64,000 nt of DNA from Ooceraea biroi. Taxonomy: Eukaryota; Arthropoda; Insecta; Hymenoptera; Formicidae. The notes under the pieces were generated by a model, which saw only the letters and a program-made list of their open reading frames with translations, was not told where the DNA came from and did not search any database. Location of the stretch: positions 9,475,787 to 9,539,786 of the forward strand of contig NC_039514.1 of assembly GCF_003672135.1 (NCBI RefSeq). The letters run 5' to 3'. Positions 1-11,722 of this stretch are shown here, piece by piece; within the stretch, counting starts at the first letter, position 1; every line of letters begins with the position of its first letter. Position numbers and translations under genes: made by a program.

Positions 1-3000
1 CTCTTCTGGTGGATGCCGATACCGTCCAACGTGACCTTCGAGTTCCTACCCTCCATTGCGCGTACGATACCTGGCGCCAAGTGGACCAACGCCAGCGAAT
101 GGATCGAGGACACCGAGTATCAGTTCAATAATCTCGAACCGTACACACGGTACAACCTGACGGTGTACGTGAAGCTGAAGGGACAGCCTACCGTGTTCCC
201 GCCAGCCAAGTACCTAGTTGTGATGACCGGCGAAGGTGTTCCATCCGATCCCTGGAACGTCACGGTCACGCAGAAGAACGGTACCCGCGTAGAAGTGTCC
301 TGGCGTCCACCCGTTCATCCGAATGGCCTCATCCTTGACTACATAGGCTATATTACGCCGCCCATACCGCCATTAGAGTTTACGCGGCAGAAGACCTCGG
401 CGATAATTGACATGCCATTTGAGGCGGGCAAGAATTACTCCTTCTGGGTCGTCGCGAGGAACCGGCAGTACCAATCGGCCTCATCCAAGGTCGCTACGTT
501 GATGTTCGACGGCTCGGCCAACATCGACGACATCGAAGATCTACGAGTAGTCGCGACCAGCAATCATTCTGTCACCTTGGCGTGGAAGAAGATGAAGGAC
601 GTGGACGGGTATCACATCACGCCGCGGGCACCGCCAGCCTATCCCACTATGCAGACCATCTCGACCTTGGAGAATCAGATGGAGGTGAAGAACCTGTCGC
701 CGGGCACCAAGTACACATTCGAGGTTGGCGCGATGAAGAAGACGTACGTCGGCAAGGTCGTCATGATAACGGCCACGACAAACGGCACCGCGTTGCCAAC
801 GATTATGAAGCTGGACGCACAGCTGGGTAAATTGCAGAGGACGACCGTCAAACTCACTTGGGATCCGCCCAAGAGCACCAGGAAGATCAAATGGCAGTAC
901 GCTATTTATTATGCCACCAACATGCCGGAGTTCTTTAAAGGTGAAGAGGACTTTACAGAATTCTCTTTACGCAAGTAGAGCTTTCGCATTCGCGATAGTA
1001 CGTTTTGTTCAAACGATTGTTTTCATGTCCGATATGGGATAATTATTTTATCGTTGCTGACTCATTTTTTTCATCACTGTGAAGCACATGTTATGAAATA
1101 TTTTCGTTTTGCAGCTCACAAGATGGTGACCACCAATCTCACAGCTACGATCAAGGATCTGGAGGCATGCGAGTCGTACGTCTTCGCCGTTGGTGTTATC
1201 GGCGATTACGGTACGGGACCGTTGAGTCAACCAACCACGGTCACGACACACTTCAACAAGCGTGCGCCTCCGAAGAGATTGCGCGTAACAGCGCCGCCGG
1301 AGAAGGACGACAAGATCATCGTCTCGTGGAGCGCGAGTTGCCCAACGATCGATGAACCGATTAGTTACACGGTGAGTCAATGTCTGTCTATTTAATTAGC
1401 TACCTCATTAAATAAATACAATGTGATCAAATTTCATGATTATTATGGAACGAAGTGTGCCTCGAAGGAATGATAAGCTTGATTGATGAAGCGATAAATC
1501 TGTCTCAAAGATATTGAATTGCTAATTTTCCTGAGAGTTCCTGATTTCCTTTTGCGAATTTGCTCGTTTATATACAAAATCTTTCGTAATTAGCAATTGA
1601 AATGGTGCTGGTTTTCCTCGCAGCGTTAGATGAATGTGAAAGAATAATTATTCCCGCAAAAATACAATACCGTTATTAAATATTTATTAATAGCCACAAA
1701 ACTATCTATACATGCAAAGTTTTCATTCAGGATCATGTTGGATGAATGATTTATTACTCGCGACTGATTAATGCAAAAATGCGTTATGTATTACAACAAG
1801 TGTGAAAAGACTAACAAACGTTTCATCACATTGGCATTAAATTCAAATCGAGTTCTTTGTTCTTTTTTTTCATTTGCATTTTGTGAAATGTTCCGGTGAT
1901 TTTCCCTTGCGAAATGTTTTACCGAGAAGATGATGTTACAAGAAACAGGGAAAAAATCACGGATTTCACGAACATTGCCGAGGATGTTTTCTTAACGACG
2001 TATTTTTATCTCGATTTGCTTTTGTTCCATTCATCTTTAACTGGTATCTACTTATTGCAGATTACCGTTACGGAAATGGTGCTCAACAAAGAGATTGTCG
2101 TGACACTGACGCCGACCAATGATACTATCATGAAGCACACATTCCACTCCATCAAATACGGCGGGAAGTATAGTATTACGATAGCTACCGATGTCGAAAA
2201 TGCGATACCAACGCAACCGTTTATCTACGAAGCGCCGGCTATCAAACCGCCCCATCAGTTGGCCGTCTTGTATGATAACATAGGGTACTACATCTTCTGG
2301 CAGAATCAAGATCTGCCGGAGAGCGTGAAGAATGGCAATCTGCACTATGAAATTTTGGTCACCGAAGGCTCGAAGACGATAAACGAGTCGACTGCGAAAG
2401 TCCTGTGGGCCGCGAAACCACCTTACACTTACAAGGACGTGAAAACGGACACCATATACACCTTCGCCGTTCGTCTCGTCACAGACGAGGGATATCAAAG
2501 CCCGTTGAGCGAAACTTGGAGCACACGGATCGCAGGTAAATATTTTCTTTCCTTTCCGAAATTGCGAAATACGATTTTTGATAATTTTTAAAAAATAATT
2601 TTATCACATTCTGTATTCAGCAGGAACACAGTTGCCAGTGATAATGAACACGTCAAGCATACTGTCCCTCGTGATACCGATCTGTTTGATCGTCATCGCG
2701 CTCGGTACAGCTCTGGCATATTTCATCGTTCGACATAGGAGACTGTCTAATAGCTTTACGCAATTTGCCAATAGTCATTACGATACGAGACGGGGACAAG
2801 CTACTTTCCCAGGCACAACGGACGGTTTAGGTGAGTGGATTGTCTCGCATGTGAAAATGAGATAATAAGGCATTGTAATCGATTAATAATAACGCTTAAT
2901 AATTAACAACAAATCTTTTTTTAATATAATTATTTTTCTTGTATAATTAATTTATATAATTTTATTATTTTAAACTTTAATTTTCTTTCCTTCTTGCAGA

Positions 3001-3061
3001 GGAGGAGGACAGTCCTGTGATTCGAGGTTTTTCAGACGACGAGCCGCTAGTAATCGCATGA
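1..3061 (+). CDS. SORL1: Sortilin-related receptor (SorLA), C-terminal part
   Basis: Exons 1-940, 1115-1371, 2061-2535, 2624-2830 and 3000-3061 join in frame (phases 1, 0, 1, 1) into 646 residues ending in TGA; the 5' part lies outside the window. Seen: six FN3 units (the first partial), a membrane helix at about residues 570-593, then a 53-residue tail. The tail has a basic stop-transfer RHRR, the FANSHY motif at 605-610, an acidic EEEDSP stretch and a terminal DDEPLVIA. Known of the family: SorLA is a type I sorting receptor with six FN3 repeats. Its FANSHY motif binds the retromer complex, and the acidic cluster and terminal DDxPxVIA-type motif bind AP-1/GGA adaptors, so the receptor cycles between Golgi, endosomes and cell surface. 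The tail is the strongest evidence, because its order and spacing match vertebrate SorLA. The VPS10 propeller and LDLR repeats expected upstream are not visible here. The gene shows no frameshift or in-frame stop in these exons. Confidence 0.93.
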
Positions 3062-4533
3062 GAAACGTTCACGCGAACCGGATATCCACACGCGAGGGAG
3101 GAAAACGTGTGCCAAGACACATAATTAATACGCTAATTCTGGATATAGTGAAGATGTTACGATGGCGGAGAAAAGCTTTCGTGAAAGCGTCTTAAGACTG
3201 AATCATTGTTAGCGCAGCGTCGGTGGTAGCTAAGCAGGAAAGCGCATATCGATGAACAAGCTGCTCCGAGTGCTTGCACGAGAGCTTCTCGCGCCAGTCA
3301 CACACTATAGAGAAACACGATATACATGTACATCACGAAAGAAAAATATGATCGATGTGATTAACTGTCGTGTGTGATCGGGGGAGCCGTTGCACTTTAA
3401 AAATTCCTCGGAAAGCGTACGCGAATCGGGACAGTTAGAGTTTGAATAGGATGAATCGAAGTAGCGAGGCTACGGCAGATATCGCCATTCGAGCGTAGAG
3501 ACGATTTGTATATATTTTCTACGGGCGAAAATCGTGAGACTTTTTCGAGAGGCCATGTTCGCCGATGCATTTCTAACAATCGTATTTATACGGTTTGTAA
3601 CGCGAAGAAAGTTTTTCTTTCACCGTTTTAAAGTTCGTGTTTCCTAATGGATTTTCCTACTTGAGGCGAGAACGAATTTTTAGACACGCCGGGCGAACAC
3701 CTTCCATCAAGAGTTCTTTCAACGAATTTACTACATACACACGCATATACACGTACGTACACATAAAAGTATACAGCAGATGCCATAAGTTTATATTTAC
3801 CAGCGAGTGCATGACCAAAGCAACTTCCAAGCAGCTTTCCTCTAATATCCGCATTCGAGAGGCCTGCGATACGGTCCTCGTTTACTTCGCAGGAAGTTAT
3901 TAGCGGCAGCCACGTGCCTGAGCGAGATTTTAATTGTTCGACAAAGGATCCGTTGGCCAGCATTTCAGACAAACTTGCTCGTGACGACTGTTTCTCGTCG
4001 TCGAGTCCGCAATGTGGCATTGAAAGAAGTTCTCGTGAGCGATAGTTCCAAGCGATAGTTCTCTCGCGAGTAGGTGATGAACTCATCCTTCGTTTAGAAT
4101 GTGCCGCGATACCGATAAGGAACACCGTGGTATTCCGATAGGTAGAAAGATAGGTAAAAAAATTCGAATGTAACGTTAAGTATGAATTTTCTTTTTTCTC
4201 TCTTTTAGGATTTATCGGAATGACATTCAACAAAAATAATCGTGTGTTTCGTGCTGATAGGCTAGACATTACAGTTTCTTTGTATCTCTCATATGTAAAA
4301 GTGTGTAATATTTTGGTTTTGCGAGACACGTCGGCAGCAAGGCAGTGCTCTCAAAGAGCACGACCAGTGGCAACCATTTGTGACTTTAAGATTATTTTAA
4401 ATAGTGATGTTTTAAATTTCGACAATTCAGGCATCTGAAATTTCACTGCTCAATCGCTAGATCATTTGTAAAAGACATTGTTAATAATTAAATTGTCATA
4501 TGGTGTTAGACCTCAGATGTACATACACACGTA
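3062..4533 (+). other. 3' flank / probable 3'UTR of SORL1
   Basis: No coding pattern follows the receptor stop codon. The stretch has moderate GC until about 4440 and then turns AT-rich. Short open frames on both strands (for example 3628-4329 minus) lack any domain, signal peptide or splice support and read as chance. Part of it is probably the receptor 3'UTR; I see no clear AATAAA here, so the transcript end is unresolved. Confidence 0.4.
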
Positions 4534-4734
4534 CACTAAGGTGCATTGATTCGCGTGGTAGCGAATATTTATATTAATATTTATTAATATTACTATATAT
4601 AATAATAATATTATATATATATATACATATATATTACATGTATATAATATTATAATATACACATATATATAATATATATATTAATATTAATAAATATATA
4701 TATTCGCTACCACGCGAATTAATGCACCTTAGTG
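4534..4734. mobile_element. Hairpin MITE, 201 bp, TA target sites
   Basis: The two ends are near-perfect inverted copies: CACTAAGGTGCATT at the left and its complement at the right. The repeat extends through a CGCGTGGTAGCGAATA core, so almost the whole element folds into one hairpin around an AT-rich loop (4570-4695). TA lies immediately outside both ends (4532-4533 and 4735-4736), which fits a TA target duplication of the Tc1/mariner type. Because GTAC at the border is itself palindromic, the exact ends are uncertain by one or two bases. No coding capacity. Confidence 0.75.
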
Positions 4735-4737
4735 TAC

Positions 4738-5855
4738 ATACACATACATACGAGCCGTTCTCTCGCGTGCAATAGGGAGAAATCGAATCGAGAACACTTT
4801 ACTGTGCATTAAATTAAATACACATACACATATATACACACGAATAAGAACGAATTTTATTATTTTATCCCGGGGTCTAACGAATAATGCGAGTCTAGAT
4901 ATAAGTTTGAATCACGTGATACATTTGTTACATAAAATATATTATTTTTTACATTTTTTGATTTTTCTTTTCAAACGAAAAAGTAAATGTGCAGAATTTT
5001 ATTATTTCTTAAAAGAAAGTGCTCTCAAACCAAGCTCTGTCAATTTTATCCGGATTGGTATCAAACAAAGTAATCACGATGCAAAAGTCGAGCGGACGTA
5101 GAGCCGCCAACGAAGCGACGACGTCTCGGGAGTTCCATTTCACCCTGTGCCATTATTATCGAATCGCGAACTCGCATGATTTATGTTTCGCGACGTCAAC
5201 ATCGGAAGGTTGTAATTTTCGCATTTATGCGATCGTGTCGCTGTTCAGCATTTATAAAAATTTCACATGTGACTTGCTCTCTTTCAATATTCAAAATTAT
5301 CTGACAATAAGCAGGAAAGTGGCGAAAGCACTGAACGATGGCGGATCGACGAGAGGACGATTGTCTAAGCAGTATTATCGAGGCTGGATCTTCGTTGCGT
5401 CGCTATCGACCGGGAGATCGCCACCTCGCCAGGGAACTGAATCGATTGTAAAAAAGACAAAAGCACATTCTTCATTTGCAGGTAATCGGTCACGCGCTCG
5501 GCCCATCAACGTTAACCGTTTTGTTATTCTTGTTTCCTTCTTTTTCGCTGTGTTGTTACATGTCAGAAGAGAAAATAACGATGAACTTGAATGTTTTCAA
5601 ATCTGTATTAGCGAGAGAGCGACGATTATATAGAAGATAATAGCTGATTTACATGTAAATCTCGTGGGTATAGCGACAAGAGGCAGTGATATATATAATA
5701 TATTATATATATACATAATATATTTACGTGTAAATAAATAAAGTTAAGGCACAGAATGAGTAATTTTATATCTTCTCCTTTTCTCTAATATTTCAGGTTT
5801 CTGCAAGTTTCATAGTTACATTAGTTGCAAGTTTGTAATTACTTTACATTATGTA
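4738..5855. other. Gene-free stretch between two transposons
   Basis: AT-rich DNA with TA-rich runs near 5690-5720. A 204-codon open frame at 5019-5633 has no recognisable domain, signal peptide or repeat structure and no good splice context, so I do not call it a gene. TA at 5854-5855 is the left target site of the mariner element. Confidence 0.4.
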
Positions 5856-7103
5856 TTAGGAGTGTGATTTAGTTTTGAGGGTTTTGCAACGGATGGCTGT
5901 AGTGTCAGTTTGTTCCAATAGCTGTTTCCGATAACTGTTCTTTCTTACAGTGTTGACATTATCCATGACATTTAGTAGCATTATAGCAACAGATGCAATA
6001 ACAGTCGTGTTTGTATCATCGTAAAAATGCAACTTCCGAAACAGCATTTTCGACATGCGTTGCTTTTGTTTTTTAATCAAAACAAAACTGCGGCTGACGG
6101 TTATAGAATTCTTGTGGAAACTTATGGTGATTCTGCCCCATCAATTAAGACGTGTGAATACTGGTTTAGACGCTTTAAAAGTGGTCATACTGATGTGAAG
6201 GACAAAGAACGCTCGGGACAACCAAGAAAGCTTGAAAATGCAGATTTGCAAGCATTATTGCACGAAAATCCAACAGAATCCACTTCAGAACTTGCCAGAG
6301 CATTAAATGTTGATCGTACAACAGTTACGAAACATTTACATGAAATGGGAAAAATTCAGAAAGAAGGGAAATGGGTTCGACATGAATTATCGGAAAGTGC
6401 CATTGCGAACCGGTTGAACATTTGCATTTCGTTGATCGCCAGGCAAAAAAAGAAGAGTCTTTTGTCTCGGATCGTTACTGGGGATGAAAAGTGCATCTAT
6501 TTTGATAATCCGAAACGCAGAAAATCATGGGTGGATCCAGGCGAACCATCAACATCCACTCCGAGACGCAGTATTCACGGTTGAAAAGTAATGCTCTGTA
6601 TTTGGTGGGATAGTGTACTATGAGCTGTTAAATCCGCATGAGACTGTCACGGCTGATCGTTATCGACACCAATTGTACAAGTTGAAGCAAGCATTGGACC
6701 AAAAACGACCAGCAATTGCGAGTAAACGACGGAAAGTGATTCTTCTTCGTGACAACGCTCGACCTGACGTTGCGTTATCAGTGAAGCAAACACTATTAGA
6801 GCTTGAATGGCAAGTCTTCTCCGGACATTGTTCCATGCGATTATTATTTGTTCCGGTGGATGCAACACGCTTTAGAGGATACACACTTTCATAATTTGGA
6901 AGAAGTGCGAAAATTCGTCGACAAATGAATCAACTGAAAAGAAGAGTGATTTTATCGTGGTGGAATCCATCTCTTGCCAGAAAGATGGGAAAAAGTTATA
7001 GAAAACGAAGGAAAATATTTTGATTAAGGTATTCATTCATTATCATATTTAAATACATGCGTTTTTGAGCAAAAAAACCCGCAAAACTAAATCACACCCC
7101 TAA
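5856..7103 (+). mobile_element. Mariner-family DNA transposon, 1248 bp, degenerate
   Basis: Terminal inverted repeats of about 28 bp begin TTAGGAGTGTGATTTAG on the left and (complement) TTAGGGGTGTGATTTAG on the right. They differ at two or three places in the outer 28 bases. Both are flanked by TA (5854-5855 and 7104-7105), the mariner target duplication. The interior encodes a broken mariner transposase on the + strand. Length is typical for mariner (about 1.25-1.3 kb). Structurally complete but incapable of coding intact transposase. Confidence 0.92.
6027..7026 (+). pseudogene. Mariner transposase pseudogene
   Basis: The reading frame from 6027 gives 185 residues with the N-terminal helix-turn-helix region (YGDSAPSIKTCEYWFRRFKSG-like, cut here by one residue in either direction) and the first catalytic Asp in VTGDEKCIYFDNPKRR. 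A stop follows at about 6582. Similarity resumes in another frame (WWD, then YYELLNPHETVT) and carries the second Asp in LLRDNARP. After a further frame change near 6820 comes the block with the third Asp (SPDIVPCDYYLF) and the usual C-terminal LPERWEKVIENEGKYF, ending with TAA at 7024-7026. So there is at least one nonsense change and two frameshifts. The D,D34D catalytic triad can still be traced across the frames. Confidence 0.9.
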
Positions 7104-7105
7104 TA

Positions 7106-10100
7106 TATACTATATCTTATGTTTCAGTTTCAATCGCACACGAGTCGAGTGATAAAGAAGAAGAATTGTTGATGCCTGGATATTTTAATTATGAAGAAGA
7201 TAATCCCAAATCGAGAAGTATGAAAATTCCCGTGAATTCTGGTCGCATAATTCAGAGTCGTTTCGCATGCGGCACGTGGCACTAAACTCTACGTTAATCG
7301 CGGCAGTTCATCAAATCTGCACGAATTCCGACGTAATGTAGCAGATGTTCCGGGCCATGGTTCAATCGTCAAAAGTGGAGCGGCAAGGAAATAATAGTTT
7401 CGCGAATTCGTGACGGGTCGACCTGGAGTGGCCCCGAAGACGAGGGCACGGGACTTCCGTTACCATTTTAAAAGACAATTTGGGAGTTCGCGACCCGTTA
7501 ACTCATTAAGCAAACCACGCGGCACCGGAAATTCAATAGACATGGTTCTTTCTTGGCAGTTTAACTCTCACATTGTGTGTTATGCAAAAATGCGGCTGCG
7601 AGTCTCAGAATCACGGTTCACGCGTGAATTCGACGCGACCATCAACAGATAATCGATGCAAAAATCTCTTTTTTTTTTCTCTCTCTCTCTCTCTCTTTTC
7701 TATCACAATGCGAAAACCATGTGCCATTAATTAATCGTGATGATATTTTAGAAAGAAAGAAAAGGTCTTTAGATTTTTACGATGTGCGCGTTTACCGCTT
7801 CAACATTGCTGCGGAATACCGCAAGACATTTATCTTCTGCGCGCAGCTGTATTCATTTTTATTGCTACCTTCCGCTATTCACTCTGGCCTTCTGTGTCCA
7901 CTGTATAATTTCATACACGTGGTGCTTTACTCGAAATTGTATTTTGTTGACTATCATTTACCTGGACAGTTTCGCAGATTATGGACGTTACTGTTGATAT
8001 TATATTATAAAACGTCGTTCAAGTAGCGGCTCCGCGGACATTGTTCATGATGCCAATAATGCATACGCAAGTTTCACCGGAGCAGTAACATTTAGCTGGG
8101 ATATATAAATTATATAAATACATATATAAATTATTTTACATCTTTATATTCTTCCGAACAAATCGAAAATGTAAAAGTTTAAGAAGTAAAGATACTTTTC
8201 TAATATAAAATTCATCCTTTATACCATACCTTGTGCTATCTTTCTTTTTGAAACGATAAGTTTTTGCAGGATTACACGGGCTTTCTTCTTATAAAATCTT
8301 TCAATTTTAATTTTGCGAATGTAAAATGAAACGATTATTCAGTAAAACACTGTTGGTACAGTATCGGTCATCAGCATTTGTCATCAATCTAATTACCGAT
8401 TTTTTAAGTTATTGTCGATAAAAAAATAGTTATGGACAGCTGTTCTACGTAAGAAATGCCATCTTTTTCCTCAACATGCTATTCTGCTCCTCAATCGAAA
8501 TTAATCGAGATTTAATCGCCGTCGAAATCACTTTGCTTCACGCTCGCTACGAGATAACAGCAGATCCGTTCGTATTCTCTCAATTTTCGCCAGACAGTAA
8601 GCTAACGGATATGCGTTTGGCTAAAAAGAACCATTCTCATTATTTGCGGGAAGAGGGTTTCTTGCGACCATCATCTCAGAGTGATGAGATACGGCTATTA
8701 GCCGTATAATTCGCGTGAAGAGAAGACGCCGCGTCCTCGTGTGAAAAGATGGCGGTGCGTTTATAACGCGTAAACTCCGCCGGGGCAAGCACGCGCGTAT
8801 GTACCGTAATAATAATTGTTACCTTAATTATACATGCGGCTAGAGTATATGCGTACTCGCTCCTTCTAATCTGGCTTCCAGATCATTTAGAGGCCAAATC
8901 GTTTTGCGGTACGAAGCACAACGATGCTGACGGTTCGCAGATCTCTTTCGCTCTTTTTCTCTCCCTCTCATCTCGCAAATTACGCATTTTGCGCGAAACG
9001 TATCGTTTAATATTATCATAAACTGTTCGATAATTTATTCATACGCACTTATCAGGGTTATCTGAGTATTAAAGATATTATGAGACCGTGACATTGTAAT
9101 TGCCGTGATTAAATGAGCGTTCGAGCGGCAAAATCAAGGCACTTCCACGCTTTACAACAAATTACTTTTTGTACCACCGCAACTCATTAAGATAACCGAG
9201 AAGCTGTTATTTACGTCCATTTTTTCATGATCCAATATTTTTGCAGTCTTTAGATCATTGCGTAGAAAAATATCGAGTTGATTTCACCCGAAAAGCAAAA
9301 AGAAAAACGGAAATCCGGACGAATTCGATATTAAACAATGGCTGACGTTGATCATTCATTTCCTCACGAAATTTCTTCGCGTCATGTTACGCTCGCTGAT
9401 TAGCATGTTACAACCATTGCATATTAGCGCGCCTCACGAGCGTTTCTCGCTCTGAGCCCTTCAGCATGGACGGCATCCTCGATCTTACGAATTAAACGGG
9501 CAGCACTTCCGCTCCGGCAGAATACACGATATGCAAACATCGAGGTCGCCGTCCCAGAAAATGCCGAATGTTAGCACCACCGGAGCAGGCGTTCCGCGTG
9601 AGAATCCGCGAATCCCTTTTTCTAGGTGGAACCTTCTCGGTGATTTTCTCAGTGTTCTGCAGGTATTCTCACGGTGAATAATAATATTTTGTACGTGACA
9701 TTTCAGCTGATTCTAGGACAGTAACATTTTTCTCGTTTTCTCTATAATATGGACCGGAAAAGTAGCGACTGATGACAGGTGGCCATAGCAAACCAAACTA
9801 AACGATTTAATTTTTTACCGATTTTACATCACCTATTTCTGTAAATCGCAAATATGCAGCGGTCAATCTAATTTAAGTAAGTGTATTATAATTAATTAAT
9901 TGCCTTGATATTCTTTTCTTGCGCATAATTTATATTTTCGAATTTTCGCATTTACGAAATTGACTCTTCAAGTACAGATTTGCAATTGTAAATTACATTT
10001 ACAAAAACTACAGTTAAGGAACCACGTATACGCTACGAGCGCTTCGTCCCGGAAGGCATGGTCTTCATTAAAATTCGCTCATCTGCATTCAACGGACTCG

Positions 10101-11450
10101 CAGATTTCCAGATCGGGGGAGGAAGGAAGTAACGAAAACCACGTTTCAACGAAAATGTACCAGTCGACACGGATTCGCACTCTGGAGCCAGGAACTGAGC
10201 CAAGGAACCGTGAGAATGAGAGGGAGTGCGCGCGCGCGTGCGGAAAGGGCGGTAGGGAGGTGCACTGCTCCTGATCACGAGGATCACCGGATCGTGGATG
10301 GAGCAAGGACACGAGTAGACGAGGAAGCCCCGCGGCTTTGAAGCGCGCGGAAGAAGGGATCCGGATCCCCACTATTAAATGGCCAGGCGGCCGAGCGAGG
10401 CAAGGAGGAGCTACATTGGGGGCGGCTCGACACCATCCGGCCTCAGTGCAATTCCACCATCCGCCAAGTTTAGTTACATCAAGTGTACGGAGTTCCGGCA
10501 AGTGTTGGCCATGAGTCCGGACAAATCCGGCCGGATGATCGAAAATTAATTAATATGAGAGACGAGAAAGGAAACGACGCTGATAAGGGTTGTTGAAGGA
10601 TCAAGAATGTTTATCCCCGTACATCGTGGGATCATTTTATTTTCATTATGGACGCAAGATGAACGTTGAGAAAGATATGTCTGGGCTATAAGAAAAGGCT
10701 TTGAGAAGAAAGATTTTGTTATGGAAACTAGTTCGAGTGTAGCGCTAACTCGTCTGATTGCCGTAACTGTGCCGAGATCCCATAACGACAACCCTCCCTG
10801 CAGCTCGAGCGCACGAACGCGCATGCTCGCGCGGACGAATTAATTAATTAATTTCACATTTGTAATTAAGCAGCGAAGAGGAACACACCTAGGCTCGCGT
10901 TCGTTTCGTCTCGCGGAGCGCGATCGTGGAAAAGCGCGGCGTTCAAGTGGCCCGCCTGGAAAATGCAGGTAATTTGGTGATTGTTCGATGGCAAACAACT
11001 TGGGACTTTTGTTCTTTGAATGAAGCGTGCGAAGAGGAGGCCAGAGGGAGATCACGAAAAGTGTTCAACATAATGACACAGAGGCGGGAATATTAAACGA
11101 ACGAGGCCGCGAGTGATCTAGGCAAAAGGGAGCCGCGTTCCCACAATTAAGCCTGTCTGCACCACAAAGAACGAGCGTACCTCTAGCTCGACTCGGTGGT
11201 ATCCGGGTGTGCGTCGAGCTGGCTGTTACAAAGGCGAGGAAATCATCACGCTGCTTCGTGAACGGTGTCGATGCCTCGGAGTCGGAGTGAAAGAAGAACA
11301 AAACACGCGGGAAGTGTAATCACATCGCCGAAATGGATTCAGTCGAGAGAGCTCGCGAAGAAGCGAGCACGTACTGAAGATTTCAAGAAAGAATCCAAGG
11401 AGGATTACAAGCGAGTGCGATAATAGGAAGTGAGTCTTTTCTTAGATTTA

Positions 11451-11454
<4 letters not shown>
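7106..11454. other. Gene-free region, low complexity patches
   Basis: No open frame here has a domain, signal peptide or plausible splice partners. A CT/T tract sits at about 7669-7696. The region alternates AT-rich stretches with CpG-rich patches; from about 10.2 kb it becomes GC-rich and purine-biased. A possible splice donor (GGAA followed by GTGAGT) lies near 11428-11431, but no exon can be confirmed. Confidence 0.4.

Positions 11455-11486
<32 letters not shown>
11455..11486. repeat. (TA)n microsatellite
   Basis: Sixteen uninterrupted TA units. Simple repeat with no other feature attached. Confidence 0.95.
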
Positions 11487-11488
<2 letters not shown>

Positions 11489-11685
11489 CATGACACAAAT
11501 TTTATAAAATGCCTCCCACGGTTTCGCTTATTATAAAAATTACACACATCACGCTACTAAGATAAACCTATTCTAGTATTCTATAAAGATACGAATCACG
11601 CATTCATGTTCGAATACATGTTATCATCACATAATTAATTCTATTTTAATTTTCAGTCTAACTTCAATTCGCCTACTTTACTATC

Positions 11686-11722
11686 GAGAAGAAGAAGAAG
11701 AAGAAGAAGAAGAAGAAGAAGA
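11686..11722. repeat. (GAA)n microsatellite
   Basis: About a dozen GAA/AAG units within purine-rich DNA. It creates the serine-run open frame on the minus strand, which is an artefact of the repeat. Confidence 0.95.

Noticed and set aside
5019..5633. 204-codon open frame on the + strand
   Set aside because: No domain, signal peptide, repeat or splice partner; composition like the flanking DNA; sits between two transposons.
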